NCBI GenBank assembly: GCA_963792855.1
Contig: CAWBXZ010000005.1
Location: 620,001 to 684,000 of the forward strand
Source: SG8-40 sp963792855
GTDB lineage: Bacteria > Pseudomonadota > Gammaproteobacteria > Burkholderiales > Eutrophovitaceae
Reading direction: 5' to 3'
DNA: 64,000 nt
A model generated the notes under the pieces. That model was not told the origin of the DNA. It worked only from the letters and a program-made list of their open reading frames with translations, and did no database searches. Shown here piece after piece: positions 53,104 to 62,367 of this stretch. How positions within the stretch are numbered: position 1 is the first letter of the stretch; each line of letters begins with the position of its first letter. Position numbers and translations under genes: made by a program.

Positions 53104-54618
53104 ATGAAGGCGAACATCACATCGGCGGCCGAAGCGGTGGCGCGGATACCCGACGGCGCGACGCTGGCCGTATCCGGGTCGGGCGGGGGCTTGCTCGAAG
53201 CGGATTCCATACTGGCGGCATTGCAAACGCGTTTTCTCGAGACGGGACATCCGAGGGGCCTGACGCTGGTGCATGCGCTGGGGATCGGTGACGGCAAGGA
53301 GACCGGCTTGCTGCGGCTCGCGCACGAAGGTCTTCTCAAGCGGGTGATCGGCGGTCACTGGAGTTGGGGGCCGCCGCTGCAGAAAATGGCGCGCGACGAT
53401 CTCATTGAGGCCTATTCGTTTCCGGCAGGGGTGATCGTCGCACTGTTTCGCGAAATCGGTGCCGGCCGTCCCGGTGTGATCACCCATATCGGGCTGGGTA
53501 CATTCGCCGATCCGCGTCATGGCGGCGGCAAATGCAACGCGCGCGCCACCGAGGATCTCGTCGAAACGATAGAACTCGACGGCAAGACCTGGCTGCGCTA
53601 CAAGCCCTTCAGGATCGACGTCGGGATCGTGCGTGGTTCCATGGTCGATCCGTTCGGCAACATCACGCTCATGCACGAACCGGCCGATCTCGATGCATAC
53701 GCCGTAGCGATGGGCGCGCACAACAGCGGCGGTCAGGTTATCGCGCAGGTGCGCGGCCAGCACGACACGCAGTTCGTTCCTGCGCGCCTTGCACGCATTC
53801 CCGGAATTCTGGTTGACGACGTCGTGATTGCACCTGACCAGCGGCAATGCCGCGCCAGCGAGTACGACCCGTCCATCAGTGGAGAAACGCTGCCGTTCGG
53901 CGATACCGGCGAACCGGAAATGCCCACCGGAATCCGCCGTGTCGTCGCGTTGCGGGCCGCTCGCGAAATGGCCGAAGGCGCCGCAGTCAATTTCGGTTAC
54001 GGCATTCCGGGCGGCATTCCGGCCCTTCTGGAAGCGCAGGGCCGGGAGCACAGTTACTGGGGAACGGTGGAGCAGGGCATACACAACGGCCGCCTGATGG
54101 ATGGCCCCATGTTCGGCGCGGCGCGCTATGCCCAGGCCATTGTGCCTTCGGTGGATCAGTTCGACTTCTACAGCGGCGGCGGAGTCGATATCGCCTTTCT
54201 GGGCATGGGCGAGCTCGACGGCGAAGGAAACGTCAACGTTTCCCGTCTTGGCGATCTGATCGTCGGCCCCGGCGGATTTGTCGACATCACCCAGGGCGCG
54301 CGCAAAGTCGTTTTCTGCGGGACGTTCGAAGCCAAAGGTCTCGAGATCGAGTCGAATGGCACAGGGCTGTCGATCCGCTCCCATGGAGAAGTGCCGAAGC
54401 TCGTGGAGCGGGTGCAGCATATTTCTTTCAGCGGCGCGCGTGCGCGGGAACAGGGACAGCAAGTCATTTACGTGACCGAACGCGCGGTGTTCGAGTTGCG
54501 GCCGGACGGGATCGAACTGACCGAGGCCGCGCCCGGCGTGGACATTCAGGCCGATATCCTGGACAGAATGCGCTTTCGCCCGCTTGTGCGCGACGTGAAA
54601 CCGATGCCGCTGAACTGA
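53104..54618 (+). CDS. Acyl-CoA:acetate/3-ketoacid CoA-transferase, fused subunits
   Basis: 504 residues. The alpha half begins DGATLAVSGSGGGLLEADSI and the beta half begins near residue 278 (VVALRAAREMAEGAAVNFGYGIPGG). The catalytic Glu is in YWGTVEQGIHNG, and GGGVDIAFLGMGELDGEGNV follows. This YdiF-type single-chain layout moves CoA between short-chain acids. With the acyl-CoA dehydrogenase it suggests the pathway ends in short acyl-CoA units. Confidence 0.92.
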   Translation: MKANITSAAEAVARIPDGATLAVSGSGGGLLEADSILAALQTRFLETGHPRGLTLVHALGIGDGKETGLLRLAHEGLLKRVIGGHWSWGPPLQKMARDDLIEAYSFPAGVIVALFREIGAGRPGVITHIGLGTFADPRHGGGKCNARATEDLVETIELDGKTWLRYKPFRIDVGIVRGSMVDPFGNITLMHEPADLDAYAVAMGAHNSGGQVIAQVRGQHDTQFVPARLARIPGILVDDVVIAPDQRQCRASEYDPSISGETLPFGDTGEPEMPTGIRRVVALRAAREMAEGAAVNFGYGIPGGIPALLEAQGREHSYWGTVEQGIHNGRLMDGPMFGAARYAQAIVPSVDQFDFYSGGGVDIAFLGMGELDGEGNVNVSRLGDLIVGPGGFVDITQGARKVVFCGTFEAKGLEIESNGTGLSIRSHGEVPKLVERVQHISFSGARAREQGQQVIYVTERAVFELRPDGIELTEAAPGVDIQADILDRMRFRPLVRDVKPMPLN

Positions 54619-54630
54619 GAAAAATCCGAT

Positions 54631-54668
54631 CACCACGAAGGCACAAAGGCACCAAGAAACACAAAGAG
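54631..54668. repeat. Short CACnA-AAGG-like repeat tract
   Basis: The sequence CACCACGAAGGCACAAAGGC continues as ACCAAGAAACACAAAG, a degenerate direct repeat of about 9 bases. Tracts like it are scattered between genes in many environmental proteobacteria. I found no gene between 54619 and 54810. Confidence 0.45.
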
Positions 54669-54810
54669 AGAGATAGAACCCTGTCTGTGTCTGAGTTCGC
54701 TCACGGGTCTTGTGTTCGCTGAAGGGGACACCGCGGGGAACGTGTTGCTAGAAAATTGTCTTTGAGCGCCTTTGTCTGCTGGCTTCCTGACGGTGCGGTT
54801 ACCCGGAAGA

Positions 54811-55488
54811 CTACTTCCTGACCAGGCGCATAATGGTCTCGACGTTGAAGGCCAGCCGCTGTTTCAGGGCTTTCGGTGCCATCAGGTCGCGTTTGAAGAT
54901 AATCGAACCGGTGAAGCGGTTGGTCAGGTAGTAATAGCCGATTGCGGCAATGGTGATATTGAGTTGCACCGGGTCGATGCCTTTGCGAAACACGCCCTTG
55001 CGTACTCCGCGTTGCAGTATTTTCCGCACCATTTCGACCAGCGCTGAAAACATCTCGCCGACGCGCGTCGATTGTTTCAGGTGGCGCGCCTTGTGCAGGT
55101 TTTCGCTGTTGACCAGAGTCAGGAACTCGGGGTGCGCGAGATAGTACTGCCAGGTGAATTCGGTCAGCGTGCGCAGTGCGTCCTCCGGTTCCAGATGTTC
55201 GAGGTCGAGCGCCTGCTCGGCGGTTCGGATCGAACCGTAGGCCGATTCCAGTACGGCAAGAAACAAGCGATTCTTGTTGCCGAAGTAGTGATAGATCATG
55301 CGCTTGTTTGCCTTGGCGCGCCTGGCGATGGCATCCACCCTTGCGCCGCCGAATCCGAGACGGGCAAACTCCCGGGTCGCCGCATCGAGGATGCGTTGTC
55401 TGGTGGCAACCGGGTCACGCGTGCGTAGCGCACTGCGGCGTTTCGTCTTTGCCGTTTTCCCTGTTGTCCCGGTCTTTCTTGCTGCCAT
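54811..55488 (-). CDS. TetR-family transcriptional regulator
   Basis: 225 residues. A basic N-terminal tail precedes the TetR HTH: RQRILDAATREFARLGFGGA, VDAIARRAKANKRMIYHYFG, NKNRLFLAVLES. The ligand domain follows and is helical. Its position inside the catabolic cluster and the shared inverted-repeat sites at 52962, 55582 and 59363 suggest it represses these operons, with a CoA thioester or pathway intermediate as inducer. Confidence 0.92.
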   Translation of the reverse strand: MAARKTGTTGKTAKTKRRSALRTRDPVATRQRILDAATREFARLGFGGARVDAIARRAKANKRMIYHYFGNKNRLFLAVLESAYGSIRTAEQALDLEHLEPEDALRTLTEFTWQYYLAHPEFLTLVNSENLHKARHLKQSTRVGEMFSALVEMVRKILQRGVRKGVFRKGIDPVQLNITIAAIGYYYLTNRFTGSIIFKRDLMAPKALKQRLAFNVETIMRLVRK

Positions 55489-55581
55489 GCCTGGGTTCCT
55501 TCATCTCAAACCGTTATCAATATCTTCTGCGCGTTCGCTGCGCAAGATCGCTTGCGTTGCGGCCGTTGTCACCGCAGCGTA

Positions 55582-55606
55582 GTATCCGGACAGTTACCGG
55601 ATTCCA
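55582..55606. promoter_or_regulatory. Possible TetR-operator-like site between regulator and Gfo/Idh gene
   Basis: The minus strand reads AATCCGGTAACTGTCCGGAT, which shares ATC[CT]GGTwAC with the sites at 52962 and 59363 and contains a direct repeat of TCCGG. It lies in the divergent region between the TetR gene and the oxidoreductase gene at 55701. Confidence 0.35.
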
Positions 55607-55700
55607 TTATGACAATAGCAGAGCACGCTGTGGCGGGCGGATCATCCATTTCCGGGGCCACTGGCGGTGATGTGTTCTTTTCGAGAGAGGGTGCGAGCGT

Positions 55701-56732
55701 ATGCCGGGAAGAATCGGCGTCGGACTGATCGGTCTGGGCATGGCAGTCAAGCAGCATGCCATGTCGCTGAAGGATCTCGGAGGAAAAATCGACTTTGTCG
55801 GCGGTTTCAGTCCAACTGCGAAACGGCGCCATGAATTCGAGCAAGCTTACGGATTGCCAACGACAGACTCGCTCGATGCCTTGCTGGGAAATCCGAAAAC
55901 CGGGGCCGTCATCATTCTTACGCCGCCGCGGTCTCATGCCGAACTGGCGATACGGGCCGCAAAAGCCGGCAAGCACGTGTTGCTCGAGAAACCGCTCGAC
56001 GTGACGTACGAACAGGCGCACCGCATCGTCGAGGCGTTTGATGCCGCGAATCGCACGCTCGGCGTGGTGTTCCAGTTTCGTTTCCGCGAGTCGACCATTG
56101 CCTTGCGCGAGGTGCTGCGTGCCGGTGAACTGGGGGAGTTGCTCAGCGTGTCGTGCGCGGTGCGCTGGTGGCGCCCGGCGGAATACTATGCGCAACCGGG
56201 CCGTGGCATGCGCGACAGGGATGGCGGCGGGGTCTTGCTGACCCAGGCGATTCATACGCTGGACGTATTGCTTGACCTGGTCGGACCCATCCGGCGTGTC
56301 AGCGCGCAATGCCGCACCAGTTCCCTTCGGAAGATCGACACCGAAGACATCGCCTGCGCCTCGGTCGAATACGCCAATGGCGCAATCGGTGTGATTGACT
56401 GCACCACCGTCGCGTATCCGGGATACTCCGAGCGTATCGACATCGCCGGCACCAGGGGCAGCGCGGTGCTGGAAGGCGAGCAGCTGGTTGTGCACCGGAC
56501 AGGGCAGACGCCCCTGACGGTCGAGGGTGCCAGCGGCAGTGCCGGCGGCGCGGATCCGATGGCGTTTTCGCACGAAGGCCACCGGCGGTTGATTGCCGAC
56601 TTTCTCGATGCGATAGCAGAGGGACGAACGCCGCGCGCCAGCGGCCGCAGCGCGTTGCCGGTTCACGCGCTGATCGACGGCATGCTGGAATCATCCGCTG
56701 CCGGCGAGGCGGTATTGTTGCCGGAGACCTGA
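55701..56732 (+). CDS. Gfo/Idh/MocA-family oxidoreductase
   Basis: 343 residues. RIGVGLIGLGMAVKQHAM is the NAD(P) loop and GKHVLLEKPLDVTYEQAHRI holds the Glu-Lys-Pro motif with the catalytic Lys. The C-terminal substrate domain contains RDRDGGGVLLTQAIHTLDVL, with the usual His. It probably oxidises a sugar or cyclitol hydroxyl to a ketone. It is divergent from the TetR gene. Confidence 0.92.
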   Translation: MPGRIGVGLIGLGMAVKQHAMSLKDLGGKIDFVGGFSPTAKRRHEFEQAYGLPTTDSLDALLGNPKTGAVIILTPPRSHAELAIRAAKAGKHVLLEKPLDVTYEQAHRIVEAFDAANRTLGVVFQFRFRESTIALREVLRAGELGELLSVSCAVRWWRPAEYYAQPGRGMRDRDGGGVLLTQAIHTLDVLLDLVGPIRRVSAQCRTSSLRKIDTEDIACASVEYANGAIGVIDCTTVAYPGYSERIDIAGTRGSAVLEGEQLVVHRTGQTPLTVEGASGSAGGADPMAFSHEGHRRLIADFLDAIAEGRTPRASGRSALPVHALIDGMLESSAAGEAVLLPET

Positions 56733-56897
56733 CGTTCGAGTCTATTCGGGGCCAACCGCGGGGTGCGACCGCGGAGTCGCTCCCGCCGCAGTGTTGAACA
56801 GCCCGAAAAGTTAAACGGCCCGCACATGGGCTTTACTGCACGGCTTCCGATGTGCTTTTTTTGATGAAGCCGTGCGAAACAGTACGGAGGTAATACG

Positions 56898-57932
56898 ATG
56901 CGTTATCGCTTGCTTGGCCGCAGTGGCCTGCTCGTTTCGGAGATCTGCCTTGGCACCATGACTTACGGCGGCTCGGGAAGGTGGAAACCCATCGGGCAAC
57001 TCGGTTTGCCGGAAGTCGAAGGCCAAATAAAGACGGCGTTCGATGCGGGTGTGAATTTCATCGACACCGCGAACGTCTATTCGGACGGCGACTCGGAAGC
57101 ACTGCTCGGCAAGGCGTTGAAGAAAACCGGCATCGGCCGCGACGAGCTCGTCATCGCTTCCAAGGTGCGCATACGCATGGGGCCCGGACCCAATCAGGTG
57201 GGTTTGTCACGCGGTCACATCCTCGATGCGGTCGATGCCAGCCTGCGCCGGTTGCAGCTCGACCACATCGATCTGTACCAGATTCACGGCCAGGACCTTG
57301 CGACGCCGATGGAAGAGACGCTGCGCGTTCTCGAAGACCTGATTCGCAGCGGCAAGGTGCGCTATATCGGTATCAGCAACCACGCTGCATGGCAGGTCAT
57401 GAAAGCGGTGTCGATTTCGCGGGCGCATGGCTGGAACCGGTTCGAAAGCATTCAGGCGTACTACTCGCTCGCCGGCCGTGACCTCGAGCGCGAAATCGTG
57501 CCGATGGCGCGCGATCAGGAGATGGGGATTCTGGTTTGGAGTCCGCTTGCCGGCGGATTGCTCTCCGGCAAGTTCTCAGAGGATGCCAAAGGCCCGGAAG
57601 GCGCGCGCCGCACCGACTTCGATTTTCCGCCGGTAGACCGTGCGCGCGCGTTCCGCTGCGTGGAGGCGATGCGGCCAATTGCAAAAAAGCATGGCGTGTC
57701 CGTCGCCCGGGTGGCGCTCGCGTGGTTGCTGCACCAGCCCGCAATCGCGAGCGTGATCATCGGCGCAAAGACGCAGGAACAGCTCAAGGACAATATTGCG
57801 GCGACGGATGTGCGGCTCGACGATGCCGAACTGAAGGTGCTCGATGAAGCCAGCGCATTGCCCCCGGAGTATCCGGGCTGGATGTTTGCGCGGCAGAATC
57901 AGGACCGTTTTCCGGGTGGCGCGATCAAGTAA
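56898..57932 (+). CDS. Aldo/keto reductase
   Basis: 344 residues after GGAGG. The tetrad is visible: Asp in FIDTANVYSDG, Tyr in the same segment, Lys in VIASKVRI and His in DLYQIHGQD. GMGILVWSPLAGGLLSGKF-like residues (MGILVWSPLAGGLLSGKF) and SVIIGAKTQEQLKDNI bind NADP. It resembles AKRs of the YghZ/YajO group. It is 165 bases after the Gfo/Idh gene and may be transcribed with it. Confidence 0.92.
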   Translation: MRYRLLGRSGLLVSEICLGTMTYGGSGRWKPIGQLGLPEVEGQIKTAFDAGVNFIDTANVYSDGDSEALLGKALKKTGIGRDELVIASKVRIRMGPGPNQVGLSRGHILDAVDASLRRLQLDHIDLYQIHGQDLATPMEETLRVLEDLIRSGKVRYIGISNHAAWQVMKAVSISRAHGWNRFESIQAYYSLAGRDLEREIVPMARDQEMGILVWSPLAGGLLSGKFSEDAKGPEGARRTDFDFPPVDRARAFRCVEAMRPIAKKHGVSVARVALAWLLHQPAIASVIIGAKTQEQLKDNIAATDVRLDDAELKVLDEASALPPEYPGWMFARQNQDRFPGGAIK

Positions 57933-58009
57933 GCGCGTTCAAGCCGGCGCTAAAAAAACAAGCGCGTTCAAGCCGGCGCTATCTAAATTTGCGCGTTCAA
58001 GCCGGCGCT
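57932..58009. repeat. Three 19-bp direct repeats with exact 29-bp period
   Basis: GCGCGTTCAAGCCGGCGCT occurs at 57933-57951, 57962-57980 and 57991-58009. The 10-base spacers are AT-rich and unrelated. The first copy starts directly after the aldo/keto reductase stop codon. Each unit has AGCGC or GCGC arms that can pair with GCGCT, so the array could fold into three small hairpins. It lies between convergent genes. Confidence 0.9.
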
Positions 58010-58064
58010 TTCGGAGCAAGCGCTGAAAAACAGCCGCGCTCCAACGGCTGCGAGCGCCTCGAGG

Positions 58065-59210
58065 TCATTGCGTTGCCGAAAGCGTTTCCCATGTGTAATT
58101 CGCCGAGCTCCGGTAGCACGCTTCCGCGATCTCGATGCCGCGTGCAGCCATTGCGAAATCCCACGGAAACGGGTCGTCATCGCAGACGTGTCGCAGGAAG
58201 CGCTCCCAGTGCACCATGAAGGCATTACCCAGTGGCGGCAGATCGGGAACGGGCATCCACGCGGCACGATGGTCGGCTGCGGCACGGTCTTCCGCGTTCC
58301 ACACCAGCGAAGGCGTCTGGGCGGCGTGCTGGGTCAGGCAGTCGAAGATGCCCGTCACTGCTGATCCGCCGCTGCCGTCGACCTGCATCACCATCAGATC
58401 GTCGCGGCGCACGCGCGTGCACCAGGAGAGGTCGATCTGCGCGAGCGCCCCGGACTCGAGTTCGCAGATGACGGCGGCGGAATCGTCGGCCGTGGCCTCG
58501 TAAGGCGCGCCGGTTTCGTCCCAGCGCCGCGGGGCAAACGTGCGCGCCGCGCAGCTTACGCGGCGGATGCGGCCGAACAACGGTTCGATCATGTAATGCC
58601 AGTGGCACATCATGTCGAGGACGATCCCGCCGCCGTCTTCTTTCCTGTAATTCCAGGACGGGCGCTGGCCCGGGCGCTGGTCGCCTTCGAAGATCCAGTA
58701 GCCGTGCTCGCCGCGGATGCGCATCACCTTGCCGAAAAATTTCGCATCCACCAGCGTCTTGAGTTTGCGCATGCCGGGCAGCCACAGGTTCGCCATCATT
58801 ACGCCGTTCCTGAGATTGCCGTCAGCGGCAAGCTGTGTGAGCTGCAGGGCTTGCGCATACGTTGGCGCAAGCGGCTTGTCGCAAAGGACGTGCTTTCCCG
58901 CAGCGAGTGCCCGGCGCACGTTCTCGAAGCGCAAGCCGGTGAGCGCCGAGTCAAAGAACACGCTGTCGTTGCGGTCAGACAGCGCCGCGTCGAGATCGGT
59001 GGTCCAGCGTTCGATGTCGAAGCGCCCGGCAATCTGTTTCAGTTTGGCGGCGTTGCGTCCGACGAGAACGGGGTCGAGTTCGAGCACGTCGCCATTGGCG
59101 AGCGTTAACGGCGAGGCGCGCAAAGCGGCGACCGCGCGTCCCAGGTGCTGGTTGACGCCGATTCTGCCGGTAACGCCGCTGAGTATGAGTCCGAGCCTGC
59201 GGGTGGCCAT
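58065..59210 (-). CDS. Gfo/Idh/MocA-family oxidoreductase
   Basis: 381 residues. LGLILSGVTGRIGVNQHLGR is an unusual long NAD loop, and GKHVLCDKPLAPTYAQALQL carries Asp-Lys-Pro in place of the more common Glu-Lys-Pro, retaining the Lys. EDGGGIVLDMMCHWHYMIEP follows. It is a second dehydrogenase of the pathway, divergent from the TRAP operon. Confidence 0.9.
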   Translation of the reverse strand: MATRRLGLILSGVTGRIGVNQHLGRAVAALRASPLTLANGDVLELDPVLVGRNAAKLKQIAGRFDIERWTTDLDAALSDRNDSVFFDSALTGLRFENVRRALAAGKHVLCDKPLAPTYAQALQLTQLAADGNLRNGVMMANLWLPGMRKLKTLVDAKFFGKVMRIRGEHGYWIFEGDQRPGQRPSWNYRKEDGGGIVLDMMCHWHYMIEPLFGRIRRVSCAARTFAPRRWDETGAPYEATADDSAAVICELESGALAQIDLSWCTRVRRDDLMVMQVDGSGGSAVTGIFDCLTQHAAQTPSLVWNAEDRAAADHRAAWMPVPDLPPLGNAFMVHWERFLRHVCDDDPFPWDFAMAARGIEIAEACYRSSANYTWETLSATQ

Positions 59211-59362
59211 TCTTTGTCCTCCGCCTTGGAGATCCGGTTTTCAATTGTTGAGCGGCATCGTTCGTTACGTCGTTGCCATACGGTCCTGACCATCACCGCA
59301 GGCCCTGGCGTTCCGTTCTTTCGCGTCGTCGCGAGCATTGCACGGTTGCCGCTTCCGCGCTA

Positions 59363-59382
59363 ATGTACCATCCGGTTACTTA
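59363..59382. promoter_or_regulatory. TetR-operator-like site upstream of the TRAP operon
   Basis: ATGTACCATCCGGTTACTT resembles the palindrome at 52962 (ATC[CT]GGTTAC shared, TGTA at the other arm, one base shorter). It lies between the divergent Gfo/Idh and dctP genes. Confidence 0.4.
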
Positions 59383-59446
59383 CGAGAACATGCGTCGATC
59401 CTGAAAAAACCTGTTTTGCCGGGCCGACGTCAGGGGGGAATAGCGG

Positions 59447-60505
59447 GTGTCCAGCCGGTTGTGCGCAGCAGCACGTGCGGGGATGGCTTTGCTTTCGCAT
59501 GCCGGGGGGGCGTTGCGCGCTAACGCCCGTGCATTGCGAGAAAGTGCAGCGCTGGTGCTGTTGCTGGCAAGCGCCATGGTTGCCCCGGCCGCATTCGCAC
59601 TGGATATCACCGCGTCGCACGTCAACCCGCCGGGTGAGCCGACCTACGAAGCCTTTCAGCAGATGTCCGTCGCGCTTTCCGGCAGCGGCACCGGTCTGGG
59701 CATGCGGATATTTCCGCGCGGGCAGCTCGGTGATGAGCACGACATCATCGAGCAGGTGCGCCTCGGGGCCATTACCATGGCAAGTGTTTCGACGGCGGCG
59801 CTGAGCGCGTTTGCACCTTCCGTGGGCGTGCTCGATATTCCGTTCCTGATGCGCGATCACGACAGCCACCCGTGGGTGGTCGCCGATGGGCCGCTCGGTG
59901 AGCGCATTGCGAAAAACGTTCAGCGCGAGACCGGTCTGGTGGTGATCGGCTGGTGGAGTGCCGGTATGCGCCATGTCTTTACCCGGCAAACCCCGATACG
60001 GGGGCCCGCAGAGCTGGCGGATCTCAAGATCCGCGTCATCCAGAGCCAGGTGTATACGGATACCTTCAATGGTCTGGGGGCGAAGGCTACACCCATGCCT
60101 TATGGCGAGGTCTACACTGCACTTGCGACCGGCACGGTCGATGCGGCGGAAAACGACGTCACCGGTTATCGCAACATGCAGTTTTTCGAGCAGGCGCCCG
60201 AACTGTCGTTGACCGGCCACTTTTTCCTGTTCAAGGCGGTCATTGTCAACCGGCGCGCGATGGAGAAGCTGACGGCGGCGCAGCGGGAGGCGTTCGACGA
60301 GGCATTCGCCAAAGCGACCGCGTATCAACGGGAGCTATCCGCGTCGCTGTTCGTGAGTGATTTGCAGTGGCTCAAGGATAGCGGCCGCATCAATGTCACC
60401 ATGCCTGACCGCGAAGCGCTGCAGGTGGCGGTGAAGCCGGTGCAGGATGCGTATGCGCAACGCTTCGGGCGCGATTTTGTGAATGCGATCCGCAACGCGC
60501 GATGA
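59447..60505 (+). CDS. dctP: TRAP transporter substrate-binding protein (DctP)
   Basis: 352 residues from a GTG after AGGGGGG; an ATG at 59483 is an alternative start. The signal region ends near VAPAAFALD. LADLKIRVIQSQVYTDTFNG contains the Arg that binds the substrate carboxylate, followed by GAKATPMPYGEVYTALATG and AAENDVTGYRN. It is periplasmic and delivers an organic acid, probably a sugar acid or cyclic acid, to DctQM. Confidence 0.92.
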   Translation: MSSRLCAAARAGMALLSHAGGALRANARALRESAALVLLLASAMVAPAAFALDITASHVNPPGEPTYEAFQQMSVALSGSGTGLGMRIFPRGQLGDEHDIIEQVRLGAITMASVSTAALSAFAPSVGVLDIPFLMRDHDSHPWVVADGPLGERIAKNVQRETGLVVIGWWSAGMRHVFTRQTPIRGPAELADLKIRVIQSQVYTDTFNGLGAKATPMPYGEVYTALATGTVDAAENDVTGYRNMQFFEQAPELSLTGHFFLFKAVIVNRRAMEKLTAAQREAFDEAFAKATAYQRELSASLFVSDLQWLKDSGRINVTMPDREALQVAVKPVQDAYAQRFGRDFVNAIRNAR

Positions 60506-61026
60506 GCGAAGCTGAAAAAACACCCATGGCTGCTGCCTTGCTGCGCGTTGAGCGCGCGCTTGTCGTTGTCGAGGAAGCGGCGGTATTCGTCATTCTCGCA
60601 GCGCTCCTCGTCACGCTGTCGTTGCAGATCGCGTCGCGATTTCTGTTCGAGTTCCCGCTCGACTGGACGGAGGAACTGGCGCGCGTTGGCCAGATGTGGC
60701 TGGTTTTCATCGGGGCGGCGGTCGGTGCGCGCCGCGCCGAGCACTTCGTCGTGGAAATTTTCATGGAGCGGGTGCACTTCCCGGGAAAACAACTCGTGGC
60801 TCGCGGTATCGATATCCTGGTGGTCGGGTTCTTTCTGGTGCTGGCGCTCGTATCCGCGTGGATGACGCGGTTTGGTTCCATCCAGACGATGCCCGCGCTG
60901 GCAGCGTCCGTCGCCTGGAGCTATGCAGCCATTCCGGTCGGTTGCACGCTGATCGCGTTTCACTTTGTCTGTTCCTGGGTGCGTCCGCCGCAAGCGTCCG
61001 TGGCGGCAGTGGAGGCGGGTGAATGA
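60502..61026 (+). CDS. dctQ: TRAP transporter small permease (DctQ)
   Basis: 174 residues with four membrane segments. LDWTEELARVGQMWLVFIGA is the family signature. The ATG overlaps the dctP stop (ATGA) and its own stop overlaps dctM in the same way. Confidence 0.92.
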   Translation: MSEAEKTPMAAALLRVERALVVVEEAAVFVILAALLVTLSLQIASRFLFEFPLDWTEELARVGQMWLVFIGAAVGARRAEHFVVEIFMERVHFPGKQLVARGIDILVVGFFLVLALVSAWMTRFGSIQTMPALAASVAWSYAAIPVGCTLIAFHFVCSWVRPPQASVAAVEAGE

Positions 61027-62294
61027 TCTGGGCGATGATGATTCTGCTGCTGTTGTTGATGCTGTTGCGGGCGCCCATTGCGGTCGCACTGGGGTTGCCT
61101 GCGCTGATGTGGCTGTTCGGCCAGGACTTGCCGCTTGGTGTGGCGACACAGAGAATCTACGGCACGTTGAACAATTCGGTATTGCTTGCCGTGCCCATGT
61201 TCCTGCTCGCCGGCCGCCTGATGAATTTGCTGGGTGTGACCGAACGCATTTTCGATTTCGCGATGGCAGTGGTCGGGCATATCCGTGGCGGACTGGGCCA
61301 CGTCGTCGTGACCGCGAGCATGATTTTCTCGGCGATGTCCGGTTCGGCGGCGGCCGACGCGGTGGGCGTGGCGACGATCACCGTCAAGGCGGCGCGCGAG
61401 CGCGCGTACGACCCGCATTTCGCGGCGGCGATCACGCTGGCGGCCTCGGCACTCGCGCCGATCATTCCGCCGTCCATCATCATGATCATTTATGGCGCTA
61501 CGGCGAATGTATCGATCGGCAAGCTGTTTGTCGGCGGTGTGCTGCCAGGCCTGTTTTTCGGCATGGTCTTGCTGATCACCGTGAGCGTGCTGGCCGCCCG
61601 GCGGGGCTATCCGCGCGGCGAACCATTCTCCGTGCCGCGTCTTGGCCGCGCATTCAAGCGCGCGTTTCTGGTGCTTCTGACGCCGGTGATCATTATCGGC
61701 GGCATTTTCGGTGGCATTTTCACGCCGACGGAAGCGGCGACCGTTGCGGTGCTGTACGTCCTCGCATTGGGGCTGTGGTACCGCGCCGCGTCCTGGCGTG
61801 CGGTGTACCGCGAGTTCGTCTCGGCCGGTGCCACCGTCGGCGTGCTCATGCTCGTCGTTGGCCTCTCCGGCGTGGACGGCTGGATTTTCACTTACGAACA
61901 GTTGCCGGTGGTGTTTGCCGATGCCGTGAGCGGTGCGGTCGACAGTCAGTGGGCGGTGATGCTGCTGTTGCTGGCGATCGTTCTGGTGCTGGGCATGTTC
62001 ATGGATGCCACGCCGGTGATTCTGATGGCGGTTCCGGTCATGCTTCCGCTGGTGAAAGCAGCGGGACTCGATCCCGTGCACTTTGGCGTATTGTTTTGCA
62101 TCATGTGTGTCATCGGCCTGGTGACGCCACCGGTGGGCGTGGCGCTGTATGGCGTGGCAACGGTGACCCGGCTGCCGATGGAACGGGTGTTCTGGGCGAT
62201 GCTGCCATTCTTCTTCGCGCTTCTTGGCGGCGTCGTGCTGCTGGTATTCTTTCCGCAGATCGTCACATTCCTGCCGGGGTTGCTGGTTCAGTAG
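61023..62294 (+). CDS. dctM: TRAP transporter large permease (DctM)
   Basis: 423 residues, about 12 membrane segments. Typical parts are NSVLLAVPMFLLAGRLMN, MIFSAMSGSAAADAVGVATI and ALAPIIPPSIIMIIYGATAN. It forms the sodium-coupled membrane channel with DctQ. Confidence 0.93.
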   Translation: MIWAMMILLLLLMLLRAPIAVALGLPALMWLFGQDLPLGVATQRIYGTLNNSVLLAVPMFLLAGRLMNLLGVTERIFDFAMAVVGHIRGGLGHVVVTASMIFSAMSGSAAADAVGVATITVKAARERAYDPHFAAAITLAASALAPIIPPSIIMIIYGATANVSIGKLFVGGVLPGLFFGMVLLITVSVLAARRGYPRGEPFSVPRLGRAFKRAFLVLLTPVIIIGGIFGGIFTPTEAATVAVLYVLALGLWYRAASWRAVYREFVSAGATVGVLMLVVGLSGVDGWIFTYEQLPVVFADAVSGAVDSQWAVMLLLLAIVLVLGMFMDATPVILMAVPVMLPLVKAAGLDPVHFGVLFCIMCVIGLVTPPVGVALYGVATVTRLPMERVFWAMLPFFFALLGGVVLLVFFPQIVTFLPGLLVQ

Positions 62295-62367
62295 AACCTG
62301 GGTCGGAACAGCTGGCGCAGGCATCACAGAAAAGAACATCCTGAATGCAATCTGACGGGCAGATGAT

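Noticed and set aside
52975..54636. A 553-residue antisense frame over the CoA-transferase gene
   Set aside because: The + strand has all CoA-transferase motifs; the antisense frame has none.
57932..58009. Possible CRISPR array
   Set aside because: Repeats are 19 bp with 10-bp spacers and only three units; no cas genes are present.
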